Shown here: positions 47,427 through 56,191 of the stretch, piece after piece | Layout of the letters: each line of letters starts with the position of its first letter | Numbering within the stretch: the first letter of the stretch is position 1 | NCBI RefSeq assembly: GCF_004339465.1 | Contig: NZ_SMFY01000004.1 | Location: forward strand, 124,001 to 188,000 | DNA: 64,000 nucleotides | Reading direction: 5' to 3' | Origin: Ancylobacter aquaticus | Lineage (GTDB): Bacteria; Pseudomonadota; Alphaproteobacteria; Rhizobiales; Xanthobacteraceae | Program-made: the position numbers and the translations under genes | Notes under the pieces: generated by a model | Seen by the model: only the letters and a program-made list of their open reading frames with translations | Databases searched by the model: none | Told to the model about the DNA's origin: nothing

Positions 47427-48323
47427 TCATAGACGAGGGCGCGGCTCTTGTGAACAAAGGGGAACAGCTTTCGGGTCCGCTCCGCCACCGCCGCCTGCTG
47501 CCCCTTCTGCCACCAGCAGGCGAGCAAGATTGTGGGCGAAGGCAGCCACGTCCCGGTTGGGCATTTCGATTGGCGTCACGGGGGCGCCGCTCTCCGTCGA
47601 CCAAAGCACCGAAGCGGCGAAGAAATCGCACTTCATGTCCTGGAAAAGCTGAACCTGCCGTTCGGGAGTGATCGCGGTTCCGCGCTGAACCATCACCGCC
47701 TGTACTGCGCCCTCGAAGGCGACGAACGTGCTCGGAAGATCGAAGAACACTGGCCGCTCATCCGGCGCTCCGCCGCCGATGGGTCGGACGCGGAATACCT
47801 GCCGAAACCAGGAGGGATCTCCCTGCCCATAGAGCGAAACCATCTCGAACCCGTTGCGCTGAAGCGCCGCCGGCAATTGCTGGCCGAGGAAATCGGCGAA
47901 ATCCAGCCGCGCCTGCACGTTGAAGCTCGGCGAGGCAATGACAAAACGCGGTGCTGGTAGGCCCTTGTCGGCAAAGCTCTTGGTGACACGGTCGAGAAAA
48001 TTCACCGCGTAGCCATGCCAGAGACCGGCGCCGAAGGCGCGTCGCAGCTCCATTTCCCGCTGCATGGCCACGACATCGCGCCACAAGCTGATACCGGTAG
48101 CTGTGGAGGTGAAGAGGAAGGCCAAGCACAAGGCGGCCGGACCGTGCAGCACCGCCCAGGAATAGCTCCAGATGTAGCCGCCGAAGCTCATCCCCTCCGC
48201 AGCGGCGAGCCGGGTTAGCTCCCGCACGAAGGCAAATCCCGTCACCAGCGTGAAGACGATCGACAAGCTGAGCGCCAAGATACCGAACACCCACGCAAGA
48301 ATGTCATGGTCCCCTGGAAGCAT
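47427..48323 (-). CDS. hypothetical membrane protein
   Basis: A 298-aa protein I do not recognise. Two N-terminal membrane helices (DILAWVFGILALSLSIVFTLVTGFAF and YIWSYSWAVLHGPAALCLAFLFTSTATG) are followed by a soluble domain of about 200 residues that holds PRFVIASPSFNVQARLDFADFLGQQLP and VFFDLPSTFVAFEGAVQAV. AAGGAGG five bases upstream of ATG 48323 fixes the start. It ends seven bases before ybgC starts. From its composition it is less GC-biased than the tol genes, so it may be an insertion between ybgC and its usual neighbours. Confidence 0.75.
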   Translation of the reverse strand: MLPGDHDILAWVFGILALSLSIVFTLVTGFAFVRELTRLAAAEGMSFGGYIWSYSWAVLHGPAALCLAFLFTSTATGISLWRDVVAMQREMELRRAFGAGLWHGYAVNFLDRVTKSFADKGLPAPRFVIASPSFNVQARLDFADFLGQQLPAALQRNGFEMVSLYGQGDPSWFRQVFRVRPIGGGAPDERPVFFDLPSTFVAFEGAVQAVMVQRGTAITPERQVQLFQDMKCDFFAASVLWSTESGAPVTPIEMPNRDVAAFAHNLARLLVAEGAAGGGGGADPKAVPLCSQEPRPRL

Positions 48324-48390
48324 GCCCACCTCCTTCGATTACCGCCATCTTACCGGCAATCGCGAGGCAGCAAAGCCCTCGGTTGCACAA

Positions 48391-48431
48391 AAAGAAACCG
48401 CACCCCCTGCGACCAGGAGGTGCGGTTCTTT
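48391..48431. terminator. terminator hairpin after the DUF2852 gene, bidirectional
   Basis: A stem of AACCGCACC / GGTGCGGTT flanked by A/T-rich arms. On the minus strand it is followed by TTTCTTTTT. It lies about 45 bases past the DUF2852 stop and could also act on the plus strand (TTCTTTC). Confidence 0.75.
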
Positions 48432-48476
48432 CAAGCCTACGTCGATCCGGCGGCCTATGGCCACCACCGGGAACGA

Positions 48477-48893
48477 TCAGCCCTGCGCCTCGCCCATCGG
48501 GGCGGAAGGCGGGGTCGGACGGTCGCGGCGGTCGGCCATGAACTGGTCGAACTCCGCCTTGTCCTTGGCCTGGCGCAGGCGGTCGAGGAAGGAACGGAAG
48601 TCCTTCTGCTCGTCCTCAAGCCGGCGCAAGGTCTCCTGGCGATACTCGTCGAAGGCGCGGTTGCCACTGGAGGGGAACCCGCCGCTGAAACGGCTGCCGA
48701 AATTGCGGACCGCTTCCGCGCCTTCATCCTGCCAGCGGCCGAAGCCGCGCTTGCCACCACAAAACATCCGTCCACTCCCTATCGTGAAGGCCAGGACCGC
48801 AAGACCCACGGGCCACCAGGCCATGAAGCCCAGCACCGTGAGCGCGATCCAGGCCGGCTTGCCGTAACTGTCGAGCTTCTGTGCGAGCTCCAT
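48477..48893 (-). CDS. DUF2852 membrane protein
   Basis: A 138-aa protein. One or two helices (PAWIALTVLGFMAWWPVGLAVLAFTIGSGRM) are followed by a Gly/Phe-rich link and an acidic coiled-coil-like C-terminus (FDEYRQETLRRLEDEQKDFRSFLDRLRQAKDKAEFDQFM). This is the DUF2852 pattern, common in rhizobia and without known function. The start at ATG 48893 (MELAQKLDSYGKPAW) matches the family start; the frame is open further upstream through an AT-rich promoter region. Confidence 0.85.
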   Translation of the reverse strand: MELAQKLDSYGKPAWIALTVLGFMAWWPVGLAVLAFTIGSGRMFCGGKRGFGRWQDEGAEAVRNFGSRFSGGFPSSGNRAFDEYRQETLRRLEDEQKDFRSFLDRLRQAKDKAEFDQFMADRRDRPTPPSAPMGEAQG

Positions 48894-49029
48894 GGGCTTC
48901 CGCTCCTGCTTGAAACCCGCACGACCGTGGCCGATTGGGTTAATGTTAATCACATTTACATAGATAGAAATCCGGTTGCCGCTTGTCAATAGGCAGGTCC
49001 TGCGGGATTTAGGGGCAAAGGACGCTTCG

Positions 49030-49509
49030 ATGACAGCACCGATTCCCCCATGGACCGATGTCGCCTGGCTTTTCGAGCCGGATGGCGCCTCACGCGACAT
49101 CTATGTGCTCGATGCCGGCCCAGATGGCTGGCAGGATGTGCTCGACGGCCTGCGGGCGCTCGACCCGTCGCCCGTCTTCGAGATCGACGGCGAACCGGCC
49201 GCCCTGCCCCCGCGCATTGAAGATGTGTTTGCCGTTTGGGAAAGCGCAAGCCCACGCCTGCGGTGGAATACGGGCGAAGTGCTCGTCACCCTGCGTTTTT
49301 TCCGCAGCGACGATATCGAATTCGACATCGATCCCGCCGATGTCGATACGCCGGAAGACTGGCAGGCGCTTGCCCGTTTCATGCTCTGGCTCGCGGAAAA
49401 GGCCGAGCGCCCGGTGGTGCTGACCCCGGAGAACATCCCCGACGACATCTTGCTGTTCTGCCGGACCGCGCAGGACGGCATCGAACTCAACGCGACGCCC
49501 GAGCCCTGA
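49030..49509 (+). CDS. hypothetical acidic protein
   Basis: A 159-aa soluble, strongly acidic protein (DIEFDIDPADVDTPEDWQ, TPENIPDDILLFCRT) with no family I can name. AAAGGA seven bases upstream of ATG 49030 supports the start. It converges with the TetR gene, 12 bases apart, and diverges from the DUF2852 gene across an AT-rich stretch. No signal peptide or membrane helix is seen. An immunity-like or SMI1-type role is conceivable from the acidity but nothing in the neighbourhood supports it. Confidence 0.75.
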   Translation: MTAPIPPWTDVAWLFEPDGASRDIYVLDAGPDGWQDVLDGLRALDPSPVFEIDGEPAALPPRIEDVFAVWESASPRLRWNTGEVLVTLRFFRSDDIEFDIDPADVDTPEDWQALARFMLWLAEKAERPVVLTPENIPDDILLFCRTAQDGIELNATPEP

Positions 49510-49521
49510 ACGGCGTGCGCG

Positions 49522-50154
49522 CTAGCCGCCGGCGCCAAGACCCTTGAGATAGACCAGAAACGCCGCCTCGAGCAGATCCTCCGGCGCCATGGGCAGCTTG
49601 CGCCGCGCCCCATCCGCCCGGCCGAACAGCGAGGCGACGCCGTGCGCCAGCGCCCAGGTGTGCAGCGCCACCATCAGCGCGGGCGGGCGCCCCGAGCCCG
49701 GCATGGAGGTGACAAGCGCATCCGCCGCCTCGCGCAGCACCCCGAAGGCGCGCTGGCCGGCCTGGTCCAGCGCGGGAAAGGCGTCGTTGCGCAGGCCGGA
49801 TTCGAACATGGCGACATAATCCGCCGGGTGCTCGCGGGCGAAGCCGAGATAGGCCCGGCCGAGCCGCTCATAGGCTTCCGCCGGGCTCGGCCTTCCCTCG
49901 TTCCAGCCCGCTTCCAGCGCCTTGGTGAAGCGCTCGAACCCATCCGCTGCCACCGCCGCCAGCAATTCGTCGCGGTCGCGGAAATGCCGGTAGGGCGCGG
50001 CGGGGCTCACCCCGGCCCGGCGCGCGGCCTCGGCGAAGGTGGCGCCGGCAGTGCCCTTCTCGGCGATGAGCTCAAGCGCCGCCTTCATCAGGGCTTCCCG
50101 GAGGTTGCCGTGATGATAGCCGCGCGATTCTCCGCCGTTTCGGGACCAGCTCAT
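49522..50154 (-). CDS. TetR-family transcription regulator
   Basis: A 210-aa repressor-type protein. The helix-turn-helix is [32 protein letters not shown]. The C-terminal WHG-type ligand domain has AREHPADYVAMFESGLRN and WALAHGVASLF. The start MSWSRNGGESRGYHHGNLREAL is typical of the group containing YHHGNLR. No divergent target gene is next to it, so its regulon is unknown. It is not part of the ruv operon, which ends 55 bases upstream on the same strand. Confidence 0.88.
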   Translation of the reverse strand: MSWSRNGGESRGYHHGNLREALMKAALELIAEKGTAGATFAEAARRAGVSPAAPYRHFRDRDELLAAVAADGFERFTKALEAGWNEGRPSPAEAYERLGRAYLGFAREHPADYVAMFESGLRNDAFPALDQAGQRAFGVLREAADALVTSMPGSGRPPALMVALHTWALAHGVASLFGRADGARRKLPMAPEDLLEAAFLVYLKGLGAGG

Positions 50155-50208
50155 GTGAAGGGGACTTACATCACCGGGGACGTGGCGTCGATGGCAACGC
50201 GCCCCGGC

Positions 50209-51246
50209 TCACTCCCCGCCCTCGTCGAACAGCGGCATCTGGTTGACGCTTGACGGGGTGGCAAGGCCGAGATGCTTGAAGGCGTGCGCGGTGAGCATCC
50301 GCCCGCGCGGCGTGCGCTGGAGAAAACCCTGCTGCACCAGATAGGGCTCGATGATCTCTTCGATGGCGTCGCGCGGCTCGGAGAGCGCGGCAGCGATGGT
50401 TTCCACTCCCACCGGCCCGCCGCCATAATTATGCGCGACCACGGAGAGGTAGCGCCGGTCCATCTGGTCGAGGCCGAGCCCGTCCACCTCCAGCGCCAGC
50501 AGCGCGTGGTCGGCGGCGGCGCGGTCGATGATGTCCTTGCCCGCCACCAGCGTGAAGTCACGCACCCGGCGCAGCAGCCGGCCGGCAATGCGCGGCGTGC
50601 CGCGCGCCCGGCGGGCGATCTCGCGGGCACCGTCTTTGGCGATAGGAATACCCATCACCCGCGCCCCGCGCGTCACCACGAGTTCCAGCTCGTCCACCGT
50701 GTAGAAATTCAGCCGGACGGGGATGCCGAAACGGTCGCGCAGCGGCGTGGTCAGCAGGCCCGAGCGCGTCGTCGCGCCCACCAGGGTGAATTTCGACAGC
50801 GAGATTTTCACCGAGCGCGCCGCCGGCCCCTCGCCGATGATGAGGTCGAGCTCATAATCCTCCATCGCCGGATAGAGGATCTCCTCCACCGCCGGGTTGA
50901 GCCGATGAATCTCGTCGATGAACAGCACGTCGCGTTCTTCGAGATTGGTCAGCAGCGCCGCGAGGTCGCCCGCCTTGGCAATGACCGGGCCGGAGGTGGA
51001 GCGGAAGCCCACCCCGAGCTCGCGCGCCACGATCTGCGCCAGCGTGGTCTTGCCGAGCCCCGGCGGGCCGACGAACAGCACATGGTCCAGCGCCTCGCCG
51101 CGCGCCTTGGCCGCCCGGATGAAGATGTCGAGATTGGCCCGCGCCTGTTCCTGCCCGACGAATTCGGCAAGGTTCTGCGGCCGCAGCGAGGCCTCGGCGA
51201 GGTCTTCCTCGCGCTTGTCGGGGGCGATGAGGCGGCTCTCGCTCAC
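50209..51246 (-). CDS. ruvB: Holliday junction branch-migration helicase RuvB
   Basis: A 345-aa AAA+ motor that drives branch migration with RuvA. Walker A GPPGLGKT is at about residue 60, Walker [11 protein letters not shown] near 115, sensor TTRSG near 160 and the C-terminal winged-helix DNA-binding part ([21 protein letters not shown]) complete it. Its ATG overlaps the ruvA stop by four bases. Last gene of ruvCAB. Confidence 0.97.
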   Translation of the reverse strand: MSESRLIAPDKREEDLAEASLRPQNLAEFVGQEQARANLDIFIRAAKARGEALDHVLFVGPPGLGKTTLAQIVARELGVGFRSTSGPVIAKAGDLAALLTNLEERDVLFIDEIHRLNPAVEEILYPAMEDYELDLIIGEGPAARSVKISLSKFTLVGATTRSGLLTTPLRDRFGIPVRLNFYTVDELELVVTRGARVMGIPIAKDGAREIARRARGTPRIAGRLLRRVRDFTLVAGKDIIDRAAADHALLALEVDGLGLDQMDRRYLSVVAHNYGGGPVGVETIAAALSEPRDAIEEIIEPYLVQQGFLQRTPRGRMLTAHAFKHLGLATPSSVNQMPLFDEGGE

Positions 51247-51860
51247 TTCGCCAGTTCCTTGAGCCCGAGGCGGATCAGCCGGGCGGTGTCAGCGTCCTCG
51301 CCCGCTTCACGCACCGCGCCGGCAATCGCGGCGCTGGCCTGTATCTGCCCATAGCCGAGATTGACCAGCGCGGAGACCGCGTCCGCCACCGGCCGGGGCG
51401 CCTGCCGGTCCTCGATCTGCGCGACAAGACCCGCGACCCCGGGATCGACGCTGGAAAAGCCGGGCGCCTTGTCCTTCAGCTCGGCGACGATACGCGCGGC
51501 GACCTTCGGCCCGACGCCATTGGCCCGTGCCACCATGACCTTGTCGCCCAGCGCCACGGCATTGGCGAGTTCCGAGGGCGAAAGCGTCGAGAGAACGTTC
51601 AGCGCGACCTTGGAGCCGACACCCTGCACATTCTGCAGCAGCAGGAACCAGCTTTTTTCGGCCTGTGAGACGAAGCCGTAGAGGCGGATCATGTCCTCGC
51701 GCACCAGCATCTCGATAAAAAGCGTCGCCGCCTCGCCCACGCGCGGCAATGCCTGCAGCGTGCGTGCCGAGCAGTGCACGAGATAGCCGACCCCCTGCAC
51801 GTCGAGGATCAGATGGTCGTCGCCATATGAGTCGACGAGGCCCTTCAGCTTGCCGATCAT
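51243..51860 (-). CDS. ruvA: Holliday junction protein RuvA
   Basis: A 205-aa tetrameric junction-binding protein. The OB-fold N-terminus ([31 protein letters not shown]) is followed by two helix-hairpin-helix motifs ([37 protein letters not shown]) and the C-terminal RuvB-binding helices ([21 protein letters not shown]). It overlaps ruvC and ruvB by four bases each. Confidence 0.96.
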   Translation of the reverse strand: MIGKLKGLVDSYGDDHLILDVQGVGYLVHCSARTLQALPRVGEAATLFIEMLVREDMIRLYGFVSQAEKSWFLLLQNVQGVGSKVALNVLSTLSPSELANAVALGDKVMVARANGVGPKVAARIVAELKDKAPGFSSVDPGVAGLVAQIEDRQAPRPVADAVSALVNLGYGQIQASAAIAGAVREAGEDADTARLIRLGLKELAK

Positions 51861-52408
51861 CGTGCTGCCACCCGTGACGTGAGCTTTGCCGAAACCTTGG
51901 CCGCCATCTGCGCCTTCATCGCCGCCATGCCCCGATGCTGCGCATGAGTAACGGCCACCGCAAGCGCGTCGGCGGCATCGTCGGTGGTGAAATCAGCCTG
52001 GGGGAGCAGGATCTTCATCATCATGCGGATCTGCCCCTTCTCGGCGCGGCCGGCGCCGACCACGGTCTTCTTCACCAGCAGCGCCGCATATTCGGAAACC
52101 GGCACCCCCGCCAGCGCCGGGGTGAGCATCACCACGCCGCGCGCCTGGCCGAGCTTCAGCGTCGAGGCCGGGTTGACGTTGACGAAGGTTTCTTCCACCG
52201 CCGCTTCGTCGGGCGTGTAGGCGCGCAGCACTTTCATCAGGTCGGTGTGCAGGCAGGCGAGCCGTTCCGCCAGCCCGCCCTCCTCCGGCGGCATCACCGT
52301 GCCGCAGGCGATGAAGGCGAGCCGGGTGCCGGCAGCCTCGATCACCCCCCAGCCGGTGCGGCGGAGGCCGGGATCGAGGCCGAGGATGCGAATCGGAGAC
52401 GGCGCCAT
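51857..52408 (-). CDS. ruvC: Holliday junction resolvase RuvC
   Basis: A 183-aa endonuclease that cuts Holliday junctions. The acidic active site starts in [15 protein letters not shown], with further acidic residues in [23 protein letters not shown] and [16 protein letters not shown]. First gene of ruvCAB. A LexA-like box lies 17 bases upstream of the ATG and a CtrA-like box 89 bases upstream. Confidence 0.96.
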   Translation of the reverse strand: MAPSPIRILGLDPGLRRTGWGVIEAAGTRLAFIACGTVMPPEEGGLAERLACLHTDLMKVLRAYTPDEAAVEETFVNVNPASTLKLGQARGVVMLTPALAGVPVSEYAALLVKKTVVGAGRAEKGQIRMMMKILLPQADFTTDDAADALAVAVTHAQHRGMAAMKAQMAAKVSAKLTSRVAAR

Positions 52409-52424
52409 CCCTTAGGGCGTACCC

Positions 52425-52439
52425 GAACAAAGGACGAAC
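52425..52439 (-). promoter_or_regulatory. LexA/SOS box upstream of ruvCAB
   Basis: On the minus strand GTTC-GTCCTTT-GTTC, an exact match to the alphaproteobacterial SOS box GTTC-N7-GTTC. It lies 17-31 bases upstream of the ruvC ATG, where it would block transcription. ruvCAB is a common SOS target. Confidence 0.75.
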
Positions 52440-52496
52440 GCCTAGGGGCGATGCGGCGTGTGGCTTGGCCCGGATGGCGGCGAACGCCCTTCATGG

Positions 52497-52512
52497 TTAA
52501 CCCGCCATTAAC
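52497..52512 (-). promoter_or_regulatory. CtrA-box-like site between ruvC and the EamA gene
   Basis: TTAA-CCCGCCA-TTAAC on the plus strand; on the minus strand, toward ruvC, TTAA-TGGCGGG-TTAAC, which also matches in full. The 15 core bases are identical to the box upstream of rcdA at 59309. Confidence 0.5.
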
Positions 52513-52521
52513 GCGCAAAGC

Positions 52522-53451
52522 CTAGCGCCGCCCGCTGAATGCCCCGCTCGCCAGCACGACGCCGACCCCCGTCGCCGTCACGCCGATGATCGCCGCCATG
52601 TCGGGGTGTTCGCCGAGCGCCGGCACGGCGATCAGCGCCGCCAGCGCCGGAACCAGCCCGGTGAAGGCGGCGGCGCGCGAGGAACCGAGCCGCTCGATGG
52701 CGATGCCAAAGGCCACCAGCGCGACCACGCCCGACAGCAGACCCTGCACGACCAGTTGGAACAGAACTTCGCGGCCATAGCCGCTGGCCACCGCGTCGAC
52801 CACGCCCGGCAGGCCATAGGGCGTCAGCACCGCCGTGGACCACAGCCCCACCAGCCCGACCGTCTCCGTCGCCTTCATGCCGGTGCGGCGAAAGGCGAGC
52901 GTATAACAGGCCCACATAGAGGCGCCGACCAGCAGCAGCGCGTGCCCGCGCCACGCGCCATCCCCGGGATAAAGCAGCCCGCGACCGCCCAGCGTCACCA
53001 CGCCAAGGGCGATGGCGGCAAAGCCGATCGCCCGCGCCGTCCCCAGCCGCTCGCGGAACACCAGCACCGAGATCGCGGCGACGATCAGCGGCATGGTGCC
53101 GGGCAGCAGCGGGCCGACATCGGCCGCCGGGACGAAGCGCATCGCGTTCGCCACATCGAGGAAGAAGAAGGCGCCGGCGCCGATGAAGCAGAGCAGGAAG
53201 GGCAAGAAGTTCCGCTTCGGCCACAGTCCTATGCGTATCCAGGCCGGAGCCAACACCACGGCCGGCACCACGAAGCGCAGCCAGCCCACGGTCGCCGGCG
53301 GCAGATGGCCGTGCACGGCGTGACGAGTGGAGACGATCCACCCTCCCCAGATGACGACGGCGAGAAGTGCGCAGCCGGCACCAATGAGGCGGTCTGAAAG
53401 CGAAGGAGCGGCCGTGCCGCCAAGCGCGGCCGCGGAGACGGATTTGTCCAT
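52522..53451 (-). CDS. EamA/DMT-family permease
   Basis: A 309-aa inner-membrane protein with ten predicted helices in two EamA halves (LIGAGCALLAVVIWGGWIVSTRHAV start, ALLLVGASMWACYTLAF second half, SRAAAFTGLVPALAALIAVPALG near the end). The drug/metabolite transporter family exports amino acids or metabolites; the substrate cannot be told. ATG 53451 is used because the upstream open frame crosses the divergent promoter region. Confidence 0.9.
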   Translation of the reverse strand: MDKSVSAAALGGTAAPSLSDRLIGAGCALLAVVIWGGWIVSTRHAVHGHLPPATVGWLRFVVPAVVLAPAWIRIGLWPKRNFLPFLLCFIGAGAFFFLDVANAMRFVPAADVGPLLPGTMPLIVAAISVLVFRERLGTARAIGFAAIALGVVTLGGRGLLYPGDGAWRGHALLLVGASMWACYTLAFRRTGMKATETVGLVGLWSTAVLTPYGLPGVVDAVASGYGREVLFQLVVQGLLSGVVALVAFGIAIERLGSSRAAAFTGLVPALAALIAVPALGEHPDMAAIIGVTATGVGVVLASGAFSGRR

Positions 53452-53544
53452 GATCGAAATCCCGCCGCAGCGCGGCGCAGGAAAGAGTGGCGCCCGGCAT
53501 GAGGCCGGACCGCGAGTTGAGCCGAATGTGGCGTGCGCGACCCC

Positions 53545-53567
53545 TTCGCGCAAACGCGTTTTGCGAA
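53545..53567. promoter_or_regulatory. palindromic site between the divergent EamA and TauE genes
   Basis: TTCGC at 53545-53549 pairs with GCGAA at 53563-53567, with partial inner symmetry (CAAACGCGTTTTG), in the 236-base divergent gap. A further TTCGCGAA follows 20 bases on. A regulator site is possible; the regulator is not known. Confidence 0.35.
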
Positions 53568-53687
53568 TAGCCACGTTCGCGAAAGCTGATGGATGTCGGA
53601 AATCCATCACCAACCGTGTTGACGCTACACGGCGGCGGGACTAGGTCTGCGATCCACGCTCCGGCGACGTGCCTCCCGCGGTTCCCC

Positions 53688-54434
53688 ATGGTGCTCGATC
53701 CCACCCTCGTCTGGGCCTTCCTCACCGCGCTGGTCGCGGGCGTGACGCGCGGCTTCTCGGGATTCGGCGGCGCGCTCATCTTCGTGCCGCTGGTCAGCGC
53801 CGCCTATGGCCCGCGCGTCGCGGCACCGTCGCTCATGGTCATCGACACGCTGCTGACCCTGCCCTTCCTGGTCCCGGCGCTGCGCGCCTGCATCTGGCGG
53901 CAGGTGGCGCCGCTGGCGGCCGGGGCGGTGGTGGCGGTGCCGGCTGGCGTGTGGGTGCTCGCCCATCTGGACCCGATGCTGCTGCGCTGGGCGCTGGCGC
54001 TGCTCGGCCTCAGCCTTCTGGTGCTGCTGGTTTCCGGCTGGCGCCATACGGGCCGCCACAACCTGCCGACGACGCTGGCGGTCGGCGCCGTCGCCGGCTT
54101 CTGCGGCGGCGCGGCGCAGATGTCGGGGCCGGCCGTGGTGGCCTATTGGCTCGGCAGCGGACAGCCCTCCGCGCTGGTGCGGGCGAACCTGTTCGGGTTC
54201 TTCGCGCTGGTGACGCTGGCGAGCGGCACCGCCTATGCGCTGGGCGGCATGTTCACCGCCGAGGTCGGCCGGCTCACCCTGCTGCTCGGCCCGGCCTATG
54301 CGGTGGGCCTTTATGCCGGCGCCCGGGCCTTTCGCGGCGCCTCGGACCGGCATTACCGCATCGCCGCCTATTGGGTGATCGCGGCCGCCGCCCTTCTCAG
54401 CCTGCCACTGTTCGACACGCTGATCGGGCGGTGA
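53688..54434 (+). CDS. TauE/SafE-family sulfite exporter-like permease
   Basis: A 248-aa inner-membrane protein with about eight helices. The family signature begins FLTALVAGVTRGFSGFGGALIFVPLVSAAYGPRVAAPSL, and the second half repeats it as VGAVAGFCGGAAQMSGPAVVAYWLGSG. TauE/SafE proteins move sulfonates, sulfite or other anions outward. No sulfonate genes are nearby, so the substrate is open. ATG 53688 follows a 236-base gap divergent from the EamA permease. Confidence 0.9.
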   Translation: MVLDPTLVWAFLTALVAGVTRGFSGFGGALIFVPLVSAAYGPRVAAPSLMVIDTLLTLPFLVPALRACIWRQVAPLAAGAVVAVPAGVWVLAHLDPMLLRWALALLGLSLLVLLVSGWRHTGRHNLPTTLAVGAVAGFCGGAAQMSGPAVVAYWLGSGQPSALVRANLFGFFALVTLASGTAYALGGMFTAEVGRLTLLLGPAYAVGLYAGARAFRGASDRHYRIAAYWVIAAAALLSLPLFDTLIGR

Positions 54435-54452
54435 CGAGCGGGCGAGCGACGC

Positions 54453-55199
54453 TCAATCGCTCATCTTGGCGACGAAGGCGTCGGACAGCTCGAAATTGGC
54501 ATAGACGTTCTGCACGTCGTCATTGTCGTTGAGGTTGTCGACCAGGCGGATCAGCTTCTCCGCCACCTCGTCATCCACCGCCACCGTGTTCTGCGGGCGC
54601 CAGACCAGGCCGGACTTGCGCGGCTCGCCGAATTTCGCTTCGAGCGCGCGGGCGATCTCGTGCAGGTTTTCCACCGAGCAGACGATCTCGTGGCCGTGCT
54701 CGTCGGAAGTCACATCGTCCGCACCCGCCTCGATAGCGGCTTCCAGCATGTCGTCGGCCGAGGCCTTGGCGGCGTCGAACTCGACGGTGCCGATGCGGTC
54801 GAACATGAAGGAGACGGCGCCGGTCTCCGCCAGCGCACCGCCGGACTTGGTGAAGTAGGAGCGCACTTCCGAGGCGGTGCGGTTGCGGTTGTCGGTCAGC
54901 GCCTCGACGATGACGGCGACCCCGCCCGGGCCATAGCCCTCGTAGCGGATCTCGTCATAATTCTCGGCATCGCCGCCCAGCGCCTTCTTGATGGCCCGGT
55001 CGATATTGTCCTTGGGCATGTTTTCCGCCCGGGCGGCGAGCACGGCGGCGCGCAGGCGGGGGTTCAGCGCCGGATCGGGCATGCCGAGCTTGGCGGCAAC
55101 GGTGACTTCACGCGCCAGCTTGGAGAACAGCTTGGAGCGCACCGCGTCCTGCTTGCCCTTGCGGTGCATGATGTTCTTGAATTGCGAATGACCCGCCAT
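54453..55199 (-). CDS. yebC: YebC/PmpR (TACO1) family protein
   Basis: A 248-aa protein beginning [37 protein letters not shown], with the family block [28 protein letters not shown] and [21 protein letters not shown]. Members bind DNA as transcription regulators or help ribosomes through proline-rich stretches, as TACO1/YebC. ATG 55199 is the family start. The protein is often linked to ruvC; here it is 2 kb away with two permeases between. Confidence 0.95.
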   Translation of the reverse strand: MAGHSQFKNIMHRKGKQDAVRSKLFSKLAREVTVAAKLGMPDPALNPRLRAAVLAARAENMPKDNIDRAIKKALGGDAENYDEIRYEGYGPGGVAVIVEALTDNRNRTASEVRSYFTKSGGALAETGAVSFMFDRIGTVEFDAAKASADDMLEAAIEAGADDVTSDEHGHEIVCSVENLHEIARALEAKFGEPRKSGLVWRPQNTVAVDDEVAEKLIRLVDNLNDNDDVQNVYANFELSDAFVAKMSD

Positions 55200-55334
55200 G
55201 GCCGCCTCCACGTCACACCGGGCGGGCCTGTGGCCAACCCTGTCCGGATACCTGAAACAAAAGGGTGCCGGCTTATAGGCGAGACGGTAGGCGCGCGTAA
55301 AGCACAGAGCGCGCCGCCTTATGCTGCACAGCAC

Positions 55335-56135
55335 TCAGGCGGTCTGGCCAGCCTCCCGGCTCGCCAGCACATCATAATGCGTGCCGCCGCCGATCTGGTC
55401 GAAGTGATTTAGCCCCATGCCGCGCAAGCCTGCCTTGAGATTTTCCGGGTCCGACCACGCGACATCGACCTCGTAGAACACGGAAGCCACCCGGTTGGCG
55501 AAATCGCTCCGCGCCAGTTCCCCGATCACCACGTCCTCATGTCCCTCGGTGTCGATCTTCACGACCAGCGGGAGCCCCGAGGCAAGATACGGCTCAAGGA
55601 TAGCGGCGGTGGATATCTGAATCTCCTCGGCACCTTCGGCGGCACCAAACGTGTTGTGAAGGGAGGCCGCGCCGCTGTGACCCGCCTTCAAGCGTATTTT
55701 CACCCGCGCATTTTCGGATGATAGGCCGCAATTCAGAGCGACGATAATGTCGGCCAATCCATTAACCCGGATGTTGGAAGCGAGAAGATCAAACGTCTTG
55801 CTCACGGGCTCGAGACTTACAACCTTCTCGCAAAACATATTTTGCGCTGCGATGAGGGAGTACAATCCCTGATTGGCACCAATATCGATAAAAATAAAGG
55901 GGTAGTCGATACCACGCAGATAGTTCGATAAAAATTTTCCATAGCTGCCATGCATGCAAAATCGAAACGTTGCATCATCCCAGTTAGCCGTCAGAAGGAC
56001 TCCGTAGTACGATTTCACGATTTTTGTATTGAACAGTCTGTTCGCTCTCCAAATGCAAACTCTCTTTATCTTGCGTTGCGCCTTGTAAAGGAACGTTAAC
56101 AACCCCTCGTTCCTGAGAACGCCCACGATGCCCAT
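55335..56135 (-). CDS. FkbM-family methyltransferase
   Basis: A 266-aa SAM-dependent methyltransferase of the FkbM class. The SAM-binding motif is FIFIDIGANQGLYSLIAA, followed by VVSLEPVSKTFDLLASNI and the FkbM hallmark LVVKIDTEGHEDVVI. Such enzymes O-methylate sugars in surface glycans or natural products. The start is ATG 56135 with GGAGG five bases upstream. The gene, above all its 5' half, is clearly AT-richer than both neighbours, suggesting acquisition by transfer. It stands alone with no glycan cluster beside it. Confidence 0.9.
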   Translation of the reverse strand: MGIVGVLRNEGLLTFLYKAQRKIKRVCIWRANRLFNTKIVKSYYGVLLTANWDDATFRFCMHGSYGKFLSNYLRGIDYPFIFIDIGANQGLYSLIAAQNMFCEKVVSLEPVSKTFDLLASNIRVNGLADIIVALNCGLSSENARVKIRLKAGHSGAASLHNTFGAAEGAEEIQISTAAILEPYLASGLPLVVKIDTEGHEDVVIGELARSDFANRVASVFYEVDVAWSDPENLKAGLRGMGLNHFDQIGGGTHYDVLASREAGQTA

Positions 56136-56191
56136 CAATTCCTCCGACAAACGAGACAGGCAAAGCGGATCTGAGTTCTTTGCCGTAGCCG

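Noticed and set aside
48930..48975. GTTAATGTTAATC patch as a CtrA box
   Set aside because: The TTAA units are only two bases apart, not seven. It may simply be an AT-rich promoter for the DUF2852 gene.
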